DNA from: Paracidovorax wautersii | Lineage (GTDB): Bacteria; Pseudomonadota; Gammaproteobacteria; Burkholderiales; Burkholderiaceae_C | Assembly: GCF_900113035.1 (NCBI RefSeq) | Contig: NZ_FONX01000005.1 | Coordinates: 310,001 to 374,000 of the forward strand | Reading direction: 5' to 3' | Length of the DNA: 64,000 nucleotides | Part shown: one piece after another, positions 41,212 through 50,116 of the stretch | Layout: the number at the start of each line of letters is the position of its first letter | Position numbering within the stretch: position 1 is the first letter of the stretch | Made by a program: the position numbers and the translations under genes | The notes under the pieces: model-generated | Told to the model about the DNA's origin: nothing | The model's input: the letters and a program-made list of their open reading frames with translations, nothing else | The model's database searches: none

Positions 41212-42618
41212 ATGGTTCAACCCCAAAACCGGGCGGCTGCACGCGCTGCCCGAGAAAACGCCACCCAAGCCGACCCCTTCGGCCAGCTCGAGCAGGCCAT
41301 CGCTCAGCACGAAGACGGAAGCCAGCTCGCGCTCGAATTCGATGGCGAAGAGCGTTACCTACCGCTTGTGCAAGACATCAAGCACAACATCATCAAGCAG
41401 CAGATCGAACACCTGCGCGTGTTCGCGGAGATGCGCGGCGAGAAGCTTCTCTTCGAGAACCTCTGCTGTGATCACTGTGGATCTACAGAAGTGATTCGCG
41501 AGCTTGAGGACAGTCACTGGTTCTGGGAGTGTCGCAACTGCGCGAAGCACGTCAGCGACACCAAAGCGATTCAGCAAATGACGAGGCTTTTCGATGAGCT
41601 GCGCGCATTTTCGAGCAACCTCCCGAGCCAAGACTTCGACAATGGAATCGAGGTATTCAGCCTCGAAGACATCAACGCTCTGACCGAAAACTTCCGCACC
41701 GTGAGCTCAGACGAGCACGCTTCAGCCCGCGTCAAGGCGACTCTGAAGCGCCTGATCGACATTGGAAACATCCGACCTTACGTAGTGCCAAACCCTGCCT
41801 GGCGGGGGCAGCTCGATGAACTGCGCGAGCAGTTCCCAAACTTCATCAGCGCGATCGATGAAGTCCTGGAACCATCGTTCGCGATCGCCGCAGCAGGCGG
41901 TCGCTGCAGGCCGGCCCCCATGCTTCTGGTCGGAACGCCGGGGGTTGGTAAGAGCTACTTCAGCAGCCTCATCGCCGGCGTGCTCAAGACGCCGATGTTC
42001 AAAGTCGACCTCGCCAGCGCAACCGCTGGCAGCTCGCTCGACGGACTCGCCACGCACTGGTCGAACTCCTGCCCAGGGGAGGTTTTCAAAACGTTGGCGT
42101 TCGGCCGGTCCGGCGTTGTCGCAACAGCCTGTCCCGTCGCCTACCTCGACGAGATCGACAAAGTCGGCGAGGGCCACAAGTACGACCCCCTTGGCGCCCT
42201 CTACGGCCTGCTAGAGGTCCAAAGCGCCAAGACATTCGAAGATCAATCGCTTCCAGGCTTGAGGATCGACGCCTCGCACATCCGCTGGATTGCGTGCGCG
42301 AACACCCTGGACACGATCCCGGCCCCAATCCGCAGTCGATTCCACATCGTGCACGTTCAAGCCCCCACCGCTTCCGAAAACCAGCGCATGTTCGAGAAGA
42401 TTTTCGCGAGCGTGGTCCACGACACCAGGCTCCACGACTTCGGGTCACAGATCTCGCGCGCGGTCATCAGCCACGCTGTCGAAAAGTTCAGCGCTCGCGA
42501 ATTCAAGACGAGGTCGGCGATGGCCATCGGCAGGGCTCTGGCACGCAATCGGCAAGTCGTCGAGGCTGAAGATTTCGGGACTGCACCAGCACCAGTCCCA
42601 CGAAAAATGGGCTTCTGA
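41212..42618 (+). CDS. AAA+ ATPase with N-terminal zinc ribbon
   Basis: 468 residues. A four-Cys zinc ribbon is visible: C86/C89 in CCDHCG and C107/C110 in WECRNC. The AAA+ module follows: Walker A GTPGVGKS (241-248), Walker B VAYLDEIDK (about 309-317), sensor 1 ACANTLD and arginine finger IRSRF (372-376). The core resembles Lon-type AAA+ domains, but no protease domain is present. Possibly an unfoldase or remodeller in an island-encoded system; role unknown. GAGGGAG precedes the ATG. It is followed by tiny genes on the same strand. Confidence 0.8.
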   Translation: MVQPQNRAAARAARENATQADPFGQLEQAIAQHEDGSQLALEFDGEERYLPLVQDIKHNIIKQQIEHLRVFAEMRGEKLLFENLCCDHCGSTEVIRELEDSHWFWECRNCAKHVSDTKAIQQMTRLFDELRAFSSNLPSQDFDNGIEVFSLEDINALTENFRTVSSDEHASARVKATLKRLIDIGNIRPYVVPNPAWRGQLDELREQFPNFISAIDEVLEPSFAIAAAGGRCRPAPMLLVGTPGVGKSYFSSLIAGVLKTPMFKVDLASATAGSSLDGLATHWSNSCPGEVFKTLAFGRSGVVATACPVAYLDEIDKVGEGHKYDPLGALYGLLEVQSAKTFEDQSLPGLRIDASHIRWIACANTLDTIPAPIRSRFHIVHVQAPTASENQRMFEKIFASVVHDTRLHDFGSQISRAVISHAVEKFSAREFKTRSAMAIGRALARNRQVVEAEDFGTAPAPVPRKMGF

Positions 42619-42690
42619 AGCTCCAATTAAATTACCCAAAGAATACGGTTAAAGATACAATAGTTGCTCCCCGCCCAACTGGAGAAAGAC

Positions 42691-42906
42691 ATGCAAATGA
42701 ACGTTGAACAAACCCTGCTCATCCGCATGTACGAATCTGGAATCCTTGACGCATTATCCGAATGCGATCGCCGTCGCCGTGAAGCTGCGACAGCGGAAGT
42801 TAATGCCGAACTCGAGAAAGAATTCGGCCCCGCAAATCGCGTCATGGCTGATCCCGCAGACGCAATGATTCGAATCCTTCGCCAGCCAAAGCGGTGGCTC
42901 AAGTGA
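42691..42906 (+). CDS. Small hypothetical protein (71 aa)
   Basis: MQMNVEQTLLIRMYESGILD... with a charged helical middle (DRRRREAATAEVNAELEKEFG). CTGGAG lies before the ATG at 42691. Its TGA overlaps the GTG of the next gene. No family recognised. Confidence 0.6.
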   Translation: MQMNVEQTLLIRMYESGILDALSECDRRRREAATAEVNAELEKEFGPANRVMADPADAMIRILRQPKRWLK

Positions 42907-43115
42907 TCGAAGTCGAATTCATACCGGATTCGGACTTCTTCACTCCGATGCCGGGGAGAGCCGAAAATGATTTCCCTGGGCGGTTTCGTGATTACTGCGA
43001 CTCTCGTGGCCTGGACCCTGCAACAGCTGCGCTAGATGACGAAGTCGAGTATTCCCCGAAATTGGAACGCGCAATTAAAGCGAGGCTGGCGCTTCGCAAA
43101 CTACTGGAGAAGTGA
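42903..43115 (+). CDS. Small acidic hypothetical protein (70 aa)
   Basis: GTG at 42903 overlaps the preceding TGA as GTGA, implying translational coupling. Sequence MIEVEFIPDSDFFTPMPGRA... with an acidic N-terminal half and a basic C-terminal helix (LERAIKARLALRKLLEK). No family recognised. Confidence 0.55.
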   Translation: MIEVEFIPDSDFFTPMPGRAENDFPGRFRDYCDSRGLDPATAALDDEVEYSPKLERAIKARLALRKLLEK

Positions 43116-43117
43116 AA

Positions 43118-43408
43118 ATGACGACCCCAAGTTTTGCCGAGCGCACCAAAATCAGCAGCATTTTGCGAGAGTTAATGTAGGGTGACGGTGTGCATGAGGA
43201 AGGTAAATCCGACCCCATGACTTCTTCCCTCGTCACCGATCTTCCTGGTAGGCCTGTCCCCGTCCTCCTTGAGGCGGATGAGAGATTCCTCCGCATCATC
43301 GAAGAGAGCGGCGCGTTCACCCTGGAGAAGTCGGCCGGGATGTACGGTGATGTGGTCCGTTTGCGCCCCAAGGAAACTCTGCAGGACTACCGCCGCCTGT
43401 TCGAGTGA
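43118..43408 (+). pseudogene. Possible small gene split by an in-frame TAG
   Basis: An ATG at 43118 with a good ribosome binding site (CTGGAGAAG) opens a frame MTTPSFAERTKISSILRELM that stops at TAG 43178-43180. The same frame then continues open to 43408 (MTSSLVTDLPGRPVPVLL... ending DYRRLFE). Either one gene of 96 codons has been interrupted by an amber mutation, or two tiny genes exist: a 20-residue peptide and a 63-72-residue protein starting at GTG 43190 or ATG 43217. No family recognised. Confidence 0.45.
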
Positions 43409-43426
43409 CCCTCAGCCCACTCACTC

Positions 43427-43453
43427 AAGCGCCTCAAATCCGAGGTGCTTTTT
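43427..43453 (+). terminator. Rho-independent terminator closing the small-gene operon
   Basis: AAGCGCCTC-AAATCC-GAGGTGCTT: nine pairs including one G-T, followed by TTTTTG. It lies 19 bases after the last small gene. Confidence 0.8.
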
Positions 43454-43614
43454 GTTGCCTGGTGCACATCGGACACCAGGTAGCGGCGGTGGTCAGGCTG
43501 CAGTTGACCATGCCAGTAGTTGAGCCTGAAAGCACGGGTAAACGCAATAAACAAAAGTGATCTGGTAACTCTGGACTTGCTGTTTTGCACGATCTTTTCC
43601 GTCCTTATGCTGTT

Positions 43615-43710
43615 GTTAATGGTAACTTTTTCGGCGCCGCTTTTTCGGTGTTTATTCTGTCAATGCCTTAGTTAATGGTAACTTTCGGCGCTGTTAATTG
43701 AGGTGTTTAT
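43615..43710 (+). repeat. Tandem imperfect ~40-bp direct repeats upstream of a small gene
   Basis: Copy 1 at 43615-43655 and copy 2 at 43671-43710 share GTTAATGGTAACTTT, CGGCGC and GGTGTTTAT. The second copy ends on the start codon of the following gene. They fill the end of the 300-base gene-free stretch 43409-43708 and may be a regulator-binding array or a duplication of the gene's leader. Confidence 0.55.
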
Positions 43711-43981
43711 GAGTGTCTCCGAACATACCAGCAACCTTGTAATCTGGCCCGGGACTTGGTGCGGCCGGGTAGTAGTTGCGTTGCATGAAGCGCGCGTCGA
43801 TCCCGACCTGGGGATGCTCTGGCGGTGCCGATCCAAAGGCCAGCATGTGGACCTTCCCGAGCTCGCCCTCTTCGCCCTCGAACTCCACGGCACCGAAGAC
43901 CCAGTCGCGCGCGAACTGCTCGACGACGCCGGAAAGCAGGCATGGGACGCCTGGCACACGCCGCCCGACATCAACTTCTGA
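43709..43981 (+). CDS. Small hypothetical protein (90 aa)
   Basis: MSVSEHTSNLVIWPGTWCGR... with an acidic, Trp-containing C-terminus (DDAGKQAWDAWHTPPDIN). TTGAGG before the ATG decides the start. No family recognised. Isolated between gene-poor stretches in the lower-GC segment. Confidence 0.55.
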   Translation: MSVSEHTSNLVIWPGTWCGRVVVALHEARVDPDLGMLWRCRSKGQHVDLPELALFALELHGTEDPVARELLDDAGKQAWDAWHTPPDINF

Positions 43982-44353
43982 CCCAAAGAAAAGGAGATAC
44001 AGGGCTCTTTTTTGCTTGCCGCCAGCTGAGCTGGCTCCAGCTTAGTCAGCGCCATTTCAATCGATTGCGCATTTACTTCTAAACGGTGATTATCGCAATC
44101 GTGATTAATGGTCTATTTTTACGCTTAGTTTTCTGGCGCTGGGAAAATAAGGCACCGAAAATACACTGTAGTCCGTTTCATCCTCATCGAGGAGACGCCA
44201 ACGTATTTTTTCCATCGAATGCAGAGGCTCCGCGGCCGATCGACATCGCGCAACCAAGATTACCGCCAATGATTGGAAGCAATTACGGGCCGATTTTAGC
44301 GACGCCCGTTGGAATGTGCACGAGAGTCGCGATGAGGGGCGTGCGATCCTCAT
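43982..44353. other. Gene-poor stretch
   Basis: 372 bases of lower GC content. It holds a small hairpin (GCCAGC-TGA-GCTGGC, 44021-44035). Open frames on both strands have no protein-like features that I can support. Confidence 0.4.
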
Positions 44354-45217
44354 TTAGCTAAAATCGAGCTTCGTGAATTTCGGAGAGAAGTGCGCTGCGT
44401 GCATGTTCGTGGCCACTCTCTGTGTGCCAACTTCATCATTGAACGACCACACGAATTGGACAAAGTCATCTCCTAATTCAAAGCCGATGCCAGCCATTGC
44501 TGCTGTACCGTATTGACTTCCGTCGATGAATTGCCAGCCACGCAATCCACCAGAGATCGCTTCGTTTCCGGCCAGGAAGCCCACGAAGAAACTGTCCCAT
44601 ACGGTCCCCTCGGTTTTCGAGCGTGAATCGAGTAATGCCTTTCCAAAATCCCGACTGCAGCTTCTTCAAGAACTTCGGCATTACTCCAACAGCAATTGAC
44701 CCGAGCATCAAAGAGATGTTCTGCCATGCTGGCCGTCCGCAACGAAGCATCGTTAAATTCAGGATGATGAAGCGGGCCTGGTGTTCGCGTCCCCTTTCAC
44801 CGCGTCGTAGTTCACTACGCTGGTGAGCCCTTCTTTGCGATTCATGTAGCCCAGGCCGACTGCGTTCAGTGGATCCAGGTCGTTGCTCACGACCGCTGAT
44901 TTGAAGCCGCGAATGACTTTCATCGAATCTGAACCACCCCGCTGCCGCCACCAGTTGGGCCAACGCAGCTGCAGCGTGCCCTTGACCGCCGGCTTCCGCA
45001 CTTCCTTCTCGGGCGCCTTGTGCGGCACCAGCACGCGGGCCGGTGCATTCACATCGTGGCCATCCGTCGCAGTGAGCTTCACGAACTGCATGCCCGCCTC
45101 TCCCCAGGCGGAACCACCGAACGTGTCGACGCCAAAAGGTGGATCGGTCCAACCGTACCCGCGTGCTGTCTTAACAGAGATCTGCTCGGTTGCTGCGCTG
45201 GGCGGCAGGCCGGTCAA
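44354..45217 (-). pseudogene. Multi-frameshift pseudogene of an unidentified protein
   Basis: Three minus-strand frames read as one protein. Frame 1 (45217 to about 44790): LRWPNWWRQRGGSDSMKVIR, FKSAVVSNDLDPLNAVGLGY, REGLTSVVNYDAV, then GDANT. Frame 2 (to about 44637): PGPLHHPEFNDASLRTASMA, then EHLFDARVN and AEVLEEAAVGILE. Frame 3: KALLDSRSKTEGTVWDSFF, then GLRGWQFIDGSQYG, to TAA at 44354-44356. Each junction needs a single-base change (near 44785 and near the A run at 44637). The frame is still open above 45217, so the intact protein was larger. Family not identified. Confidence 0.65.
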
Positions 45218-45437
45218 CCGCCAGAAGGGGACGCTCAGCGCATCGGGCCAAACGTCTGCTTCAGACTGACTGCAGTCGGTCGACCTGGCCCGATCAATGT
45301 CGGCGCTTGCACAAAGCAGACGACTGCGTCTTTCGCCGCCGAGCGCCCTCTCTTACCCCGAGGCCGACCATGACGGGGTGCAACCGTACATCAAGCTACT
45401 CGGCTTGCGTCTTTCCTCGCGCGCCGCGGAAGTCGGA

Positions 45438-46270
45438 TCAGTCAGACTCGATCGCAGTGATCCTCAGCCGCAGCGCGTTGCCGATCAACGACACCGAGCT
45501 GAGGCTCATCGCCACCGCACCGACCATCGGCGACAGAAGCCAGCCCGTTAACGGAAACAGCACGCCGGCAGCGAGCGGCACGCCCACCAGGTTGTAGACG
45601 AAGCGAATCCGAGGTTCTGCTTCATGTTGGAGACGGTGGCGACCGACAACGCGCTCGCCGTCGCGATGCCGCGTAGATCGCCTTTGACCAGCATGAGTTG
45701 GGCGCTGTTCATCGCGACGTCGGTGAAAGTGCCCATTGCGATGCCGACATCCGCTTTGGCGAGCGCGGGCGCGTCGTTGATGCCGTCACCAGCCATCGCG
45801 ACGACTCGTACCTCCTTTGCAGGCGCTCGACCAGTTGCAGCTTGTCCTCTGGCTTGACCTCGCCATGCACCTCGTCGATCCCCAGGCGCTTGCCGACAGC
45901 CTGAGCGGTGGTGAGCCCATCGCCCGTGGTCATGATGATGCGAAGGCCGGACTTGCGAAGCATCGTGAGCGCCTCCTGCGTGCTGGCCTTCACCGGATCG
46001 GACACGGCAAGCAGCTCGGCCAGCTTGCCGTCTACGGCCAGGTGCATCACGCTGGCCCCTCGCGCGCGCAAAACTTCGGCCTGGTTCGCCAGCGGCACTA
46101 CATCGATGCCCAGTTGCTCCATCAACGTCGCATTGCCGATGGCGAGGGTCTTGCCGCTCACGACGCCCTTGATTTCGATTCCCGACGCGGAGTCAACTTG
46201 CTCGGCCTTGTCCAACTTCAACTCGCGATCCCGCGCTGCCTTGACGATGGCCGCGGTCACCGTTGCGTTC
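45438..46270 (-). pseudogene. Decayed C-terminal half of a P1B-type metal ATPase (CopA-like)
   Basis: Remnant of a heavy-metal-exporting P-type ATPase in three frames. Frame 1: [39 protein letters not shown] and [20 protein letters not shown] (N and P domains). Frame 2: [20 protein letters not shown], with GTFTDVAM where GTGTDVAM is expected. Frame 3: [20 protein letters not shown], then [15 protein letters not shown] and ITAIESD-stop. Frames break near 45825 and 45612. The N-terminal metal-binding domains, first helices and the DKTG phosphorylation site are absent. It cannot make an active pump. Confidence 0.88.
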
Positions 46271-46541
46271 GCCGCCGCGCGTAAGCGCTCGCAAACCCTT
46301 CTGGGCGAACCAGTGAGATGGCCAAACGCGCGAGCGATCGACCGCCTGGCTTCGGCAGCCTGCTGTTCGGTGTCAGTTGGGGCCTTGCGGGCTTCTGTCC
46401 TGGACCCGGTCTGGTGGCGCTCGGAAATGGGGGAAAGCAAGGCGCTTGTCTTCACCGCCGCGATGCTCACCGGAATGATCGTCTTCGAAGGCATTGAGCG
46501 TCGCAAGTCGCTGCGTGCAGAACCCGCGATCTGACACAGGC
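46271..46541. other. Decayed region before the CLC gene
   Basis: About 270 bases. On the plus strand a fragment reads DPVWWRSEMGESKALVFTAA then IVFEGIERRKSLRAEPAI-stop (to 46534), which looks protein-like but has no start; it may be the tail of a lost gene. Confidence is low. Confidence 0.3.
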
Positions 46542-47903
46542 TCAGGGATTCGGCTTCTGCGCCATCGGCGATTCGATCGGATTGCCATAGAGCGGTCGCG
46601 CGCCGAATTGTGTGCTGATGGCGTAGGCCACGCCGCAGGCTAGCATCACTGGAACGGTGAGCTGGAATTGATTTGTCATCTCCAGCACCATCACTATCGC
46701 CATCAGCGGCGCATGGGTGACTGCGGCCAGCACCGCCGCCATGCCGACCACCGCGAGCAGACGCGGATCGCCCACCCACACCGCCGGCAACCAGAGCGCC
46801 GCCACTTGGGCCAAGACACTTCCAGCGGTCGCCCCGACGAAAAGCGATGGCGTGAACACACCGCCGATCGCGCCGCTGCCCGAACTCAGCGTCGTCGCCA
46901 CCACTTTTGCGAGCAGCACCCACGCGAGCCATTGCCAAGCGTGGTCACCGTGAAGCACCTGCGACACCACGCTGTAGCCATTGCCCCAGACCTGCGGCAC
47001 CCAGGCCGACAACAGCCCCACGAGCAAGCCCCCGAGTCCCAGGCGCAGGACTGGCGTACGGATGCGCGCGAACCAGCTTCGCCCTGATTCGAGCAGCGCC
47101 AGCAACCCCCAGCCCAACCCGCCGAACAGCACGCCGGCGAGTAAGGCGATGCCGAGGCTCGTCGGTGCCATGACGACAGGCGTAACGTCGTAGAGCGGTT
47201 TGGGTTCGACCAGCCAGTAGATCAGTGAACTGGCCGTGGCCGACGCGATCAGCACCGGAGCGACCGTGTGGCGCGCGAGGAAACCGAGCGCCAGTTCCAG
47301 AACGAAGACGACGCCCGCAATGGGTGCGTGATAGGCCGAGCCGATGCCTGCGGCGATGCCGCACACCAGCAGCGTGTTGCGTTGTTCCGGCGCCGTCGCG
47401 ACGAGCCGTGCCAGTCGCGCACTGACCCAGGCAGCCAGTTGGACCATCGGCCCTTCGCGTCCGATGGAAGCGCCCGTGCCGACGGATAAGAGCGCGGACA
47501 CGGTGCGTGTCAACGTCGTTCGATCGTTCAGGTCGACTCTTCCTGCGCGCGCGGCATCGATGTAGTCGAGGTTCGCCGCGCCGCCCGGGCCCCGCCTGGC
47601 CCAGGCCGTTCCGCCTTGCAGGACCAGCCCTGCGAGCAAGCCGCCCGCGGTGCAGACCAGCGCGCGGTGCCAGGGCGACAACGACAACGCGGCTTCGACC
47701 AGTCCGCCGCGCTGACCGGTCGCGAGTTCCTCGACCCATTGCGTCAACCACCGGAAGCCCACGACGGCAGCCGCAGCGAGCGCGCCCGTCACGGCCGCCC
47801 ACCACCAGACGCGCAACGTTTCGGCAGCCGGTCCCATGGCCCACAGGCGCGCACGACCGCGTCTGGGAGACGCTACTTCTTCGGGAAATTCGTTGGCAGC
47901 CAC
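46542..47903 (-). CDS. CLC-family chloride channel/antiporter
   Basis: 453-residue inner-membrane protein with the CLC fold. Ion-pathway motifs: GASIGREGPMVQ (gating Glu), GIAAGIGSAYHAPIAGVVFV and SGSGAIGGVFTPSLFVGATAG. GTG at 47901-47903 is the longest start and overlaps the LysR gene end by 31 bases; an ATG at 47837 (MGPAAETLRV) is an alternative. Chloride/proton exchange is the likely activity. It follows the LysR regulator on the same strand and is probably in its operon. Confidence 0.92.
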   Translation of the reverse strand: MAANEFPEEVASPRRGRARLWAMGPAAETLRVWWWAAVTGALAAAAVVGFRWLTQWVEELATGQRGGLVEAALSLSPWHRALVCTAGGLLAGLVLQGGTAWARRGPGGAANLDYIDAARAGRVDLNDRTTLTRTVSALLSVGTGASIGREGPMVQLAAWVSARLARLVATAPEQRNTLLVCGIAAGIGSAYHAPIAGVVFVLELALGFLARHTVAPVLIASATASSLIYWLVEPKPLYDVTPVVMAPTSLGIALLAGVLFGGLGWGLLALLESGRSWFARIRTPVLRLGLGGLLVGLLSAWVPQVWGNGYSVVSQVLHGDHAWQWLAWVLLAKVVATTLSSGSGAIGGVFTPSLFVGATAGSVLAQVAALWLPAVWVGDPRLLAVVGMAAVLAAVTHAPLMAIVMVLEMTNQFQLTVPVMLACGVAYAISTQFGARPLYGNPIESPMAQKPNP

Positions 47904-48823
47904 GGGGATTCCATTTCAAGACGCTCGCAGTGCGCCACGAAGCGTTGCAGGTTGCCCGAAAGGCGCTTTTTCTGATGGTGCACCAGATAGAAGCGGCGAG
48001 TCAGACGAGGCAACGTGGTTCGCAGAACGACCAGTCTGCCGAGTGTCACCAGGTCCTGCACCGCGCACAGCGACAGGCAAGCCAGCCCGAGGCCTTCGGC
48101 CGTCGCCTGCTTGATCGCCTCGGTGCTGCCCGGCTGCATGTCGCCGTCCAGGTGGTGAAGGTGCGGCAGCAACACGTGCTCCACGGCCTCGCGCGTGCCG
48201 GAACCCGGCTCACGGAGCAACCAGCGTGCCTGCCGCAAGGCCTTCAACGGAACGCGTGCCTGCACGCCCTCCTGCACCAGCGCATGCGTCGGTGCAGCCA
48301 CGATGACCAACTCGTCCTGAAGCCATGGCGTCACTCGAAGCTCGGCCTCGTGGCAGGGCCCTTCGATCAGACCGATGTCGACCTCCAGGCGGGTCACGGC
48401 CGCAGCGATGTCGCGCGTGTTGCCGATGACGACATCCACCGCGGTCCCGGGCCACGTTCTGCTGTAGCCAGCGACCAGCGCTGGCAGCACGTAATTGCCG
48501 ATTGTCGTGCTGGCACCAACGCGAAGGCGCGTGACCAGAGGCGCGGTTGCAGGTCCCGTGCTGCCGAGCCCGAACCGGCTTTCGATTTCCTGTGCGCCGT
48601 CGAGCAATGACCTGGCTTGCGGCAGCAGCGCACGGCCGTTGTCGTTCAGCAGCAAGCGCTTGCCGATGCGGTCGAACAGTTGGGCGCCGAGCAGGCTCTC
48701 CAGTTCGTTCAGCGCGCCACTGGTCGCCGACTGGGACAGCGAGACCCGCTCACCGGCGGCGGTGGTGCTGCCGGTGTCAGCCACGGCCGTGAAGATCAGA
48801 AGTTGACGCAATGTCAGGCGCAT
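47873..48823 (-). CDS. LysR-type regulator (YeiE-like)
   Basis: 316 residues: N-terminal HTH (LTLRQLLIFTAVADTGSTTA, LSQSATSGALNELESLLGAQ), then an effector-binding domain with REPGSGTREAVEHVLLP, a CysB/YeiE-type signature. It is divergent from yeiH, the same arrangement as in many proteobacteria where YeiE-like regulators govern sulfite-related genes. ATG at 48821-48823. Probably controls yeiH and perhaps the downstream redox genes; this is inference. Confidence 0.9.
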   Translation of the reverse strand: MRLTLRQLLIFTAVADTGSTTAAGERVSLSQSATSGALNELESLLGAQLFDRIGKRLLLNDNGRALLPQARSLLDGAQEIESRFGLGSTGPATAPLVTRLRVGASTTIGNYVLPALVAGYSRTWPGTAVDVVIGNTRDIAAAVTRLEVDIGLIEGPCHEAELRVTPWLQDELVIVAAPTHALVQEGVQARVPLKALRQARWLLREPGSGTREAVEHVLLPHLHHLDGDMQPGSTEAIKQATAEGLGLACLSLCAVQDLVTLGRLVVLRTTLPRLTRRFYLVHHQKKRLSGNLQRFVAHCERLEMESPWLPTNFPKK

Positions 48824-48868
48824 CCAAACGCTTTCGTTACCTGTTAGATGGCTAGGTTATAGCGGAAG

Positions 48869-48885
48869 TATCCGTTTGCCGGATA
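48869..48885. promoter_or_regulatory. Palindromic operator candidate between lysR and yeiH
   Basis: TATCCG-TTTGC-CGGATA, a perfect 6-bp inverted repeat of LysR-box type, roughly midway between the divergent starts. Confidence 0.55.
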
Positions 48886-48943
48886 GATCGAATCGGTTCA
48901 AAGTTCGTCTATGCCTTCAGAAAACGACGCGATGGAGAAAACG

Positions 48944-50050
48944 ATGCACACCGCCACCCCCCCGGTTCAACTACTGCACAACCCTACTGCCAAGGGTCGT
49001 CTGCGTCAGCTGTTGCCCGGCTTTGCACTGACGGGCGCGCTGGCGTTCGCATCGATCCAACTGGGCAAGATCGGCTGGCTGCAAGCCAACGGCATCAGCG
49101 CATTGACCCTGGCCATTGTGCTGGGCATGGGGGTCGGCAACACCGTCTACCCACGCATCGGCGCGCTGGCCGGCGCGGGCGTGACCTTCTCGAAGGCCAA
49201 TCTGCTGCGCCTGGGCATCATCCTGTACGGCCTGCGTCTGACCTTCCAGGACATCGGTAACGTGGGCTGGACCGGCGTCGCGATCGACGCCACGGTGCTG
49301 TGTACCACCTTCGGGCTCGCCTGCTTCCTCGGCACCCGGGTCTTCGGGCTCGACCGCAAGACGGCCATGCTGATCGGCGCCGGCAGTTCGATCTGCGGCG
49401 CGGCGGCGGTAATGGCGGCCGAACCCGTCGTGCGCGGCCGCGCCGAGCAGGTGATGGTCGCGGTGGCCACGGTGGTGGTGTTCGGCACGCTGGCGATCTT
49501 CCTGTATCCGGTGCTGTATCACCTGGTCGCGCAATTCCGGCTGTTCGACCTGTCGCCCACCGCTTACGGCGTGTTCGCCGGCTCGACGATCCATGAGGTG
49601 GCACAGGTGGTCGCCGCCGGTCGCGCCGTCAGCGAGCAGGCTGCGAACACCGCCGTCATCGCCAAGATGGTCCGCGTGATGATGCTGGCGCCGTTCCTGA
49701 TCATCCTGTCCGCCTACCTCTCCCGCTCCAGTGCCAAGGACGCCGATGGCACCGACGAAGCCAATGCCTCGCCACGCGGCGGCATCGTGATTCCCTGGTT
49801 CGCCCTCGGTTTCGTGGCGGTCGCCGGGCTCAACTCGCTCGCGTTGCTGCCCCATGCGGTGGTGACGCAGGTGATCGACATCGACACGGTGCTGCTGGCG
49901 ATGGCCATGGCAGGTCTGGGCCTGACGACGCACGTCTCGGCGATTCGCAGGGCCGGCATCAAGCCGCTGGCGCTGGCAGCCGTGCTCTTCGTCTGGCTGG
50001 TGTGCGGCGGCTTCGCCATCAACGCGGGCATCACTGCACTCTTCAATTGA
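48944..50050 (+). CDS. yeiH: YeiH-family putative sulfate/anion exporter
   Basis: 368-residue inner-membrane protein with about ten hydrophobic segments. Family motifs: ALTLAIVLGMGVGNTVYPRI, LLRLGIILYGLRLTFQDI, LIGAGSSICGAAAVMAAEPV and GSTIHEVAQVVAAG. ATG at 48944 has GGAGA at ideal distance; in-frame ATGs at 48911 and 48932 would lengthen it. YeiH-type proteins are annotated as putative sulfate exporters and are often controlled by YeiE-like LysR proteins, as the divergent gene here suggests. Export of sulfate or sulfite would fit the sulfite-oxidase-family gene downstream. Confidence 0.9.
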   Translation: MHTATPPVQLLHNPTAKGRLRQLLPGFALTGALAFASIQLGKIGWLQANGISALTLAIVLGMGVGNTVYPRIGALAGAGVTFSKANLLRLGIILYGLRLTFQDIGNVGWTGVAIDATVLCTTFGLACFLGTRVFGLDRKTAMLIGAGSSICGAAAVMAAEPVVRGRAEQVMVAVATVVVFGTLAIFLYPVLYHLVAQFRLFDLSPTAYGVFAGSTIHEVAQVVAAGRAVSEQAANTAVIAKMVRVMMLAPFLIILSAYLSRSSAKDADGTDEANASPRGGIVIPWFALGFVAVAGLNSLALLPHAVVTQVIDIDTVLLAMAMAGLGLTTHVSAIRRAGIKPLALAAVLFVWLVCGGFAINAGITALFN

Positions 50051-50116
50051 CAGGGTAGACCTGGAATAAATCGCCCCCGCCATTCGTCCATCCATCCAGA
50101 CAACCGAAAGAAATTC

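Noticed and set aside
44086-44361. 91-codon plus-strand open frame
   Set aside because: No ribosome binding site and no protein-like motifs; lies in a gene-poor stretch.
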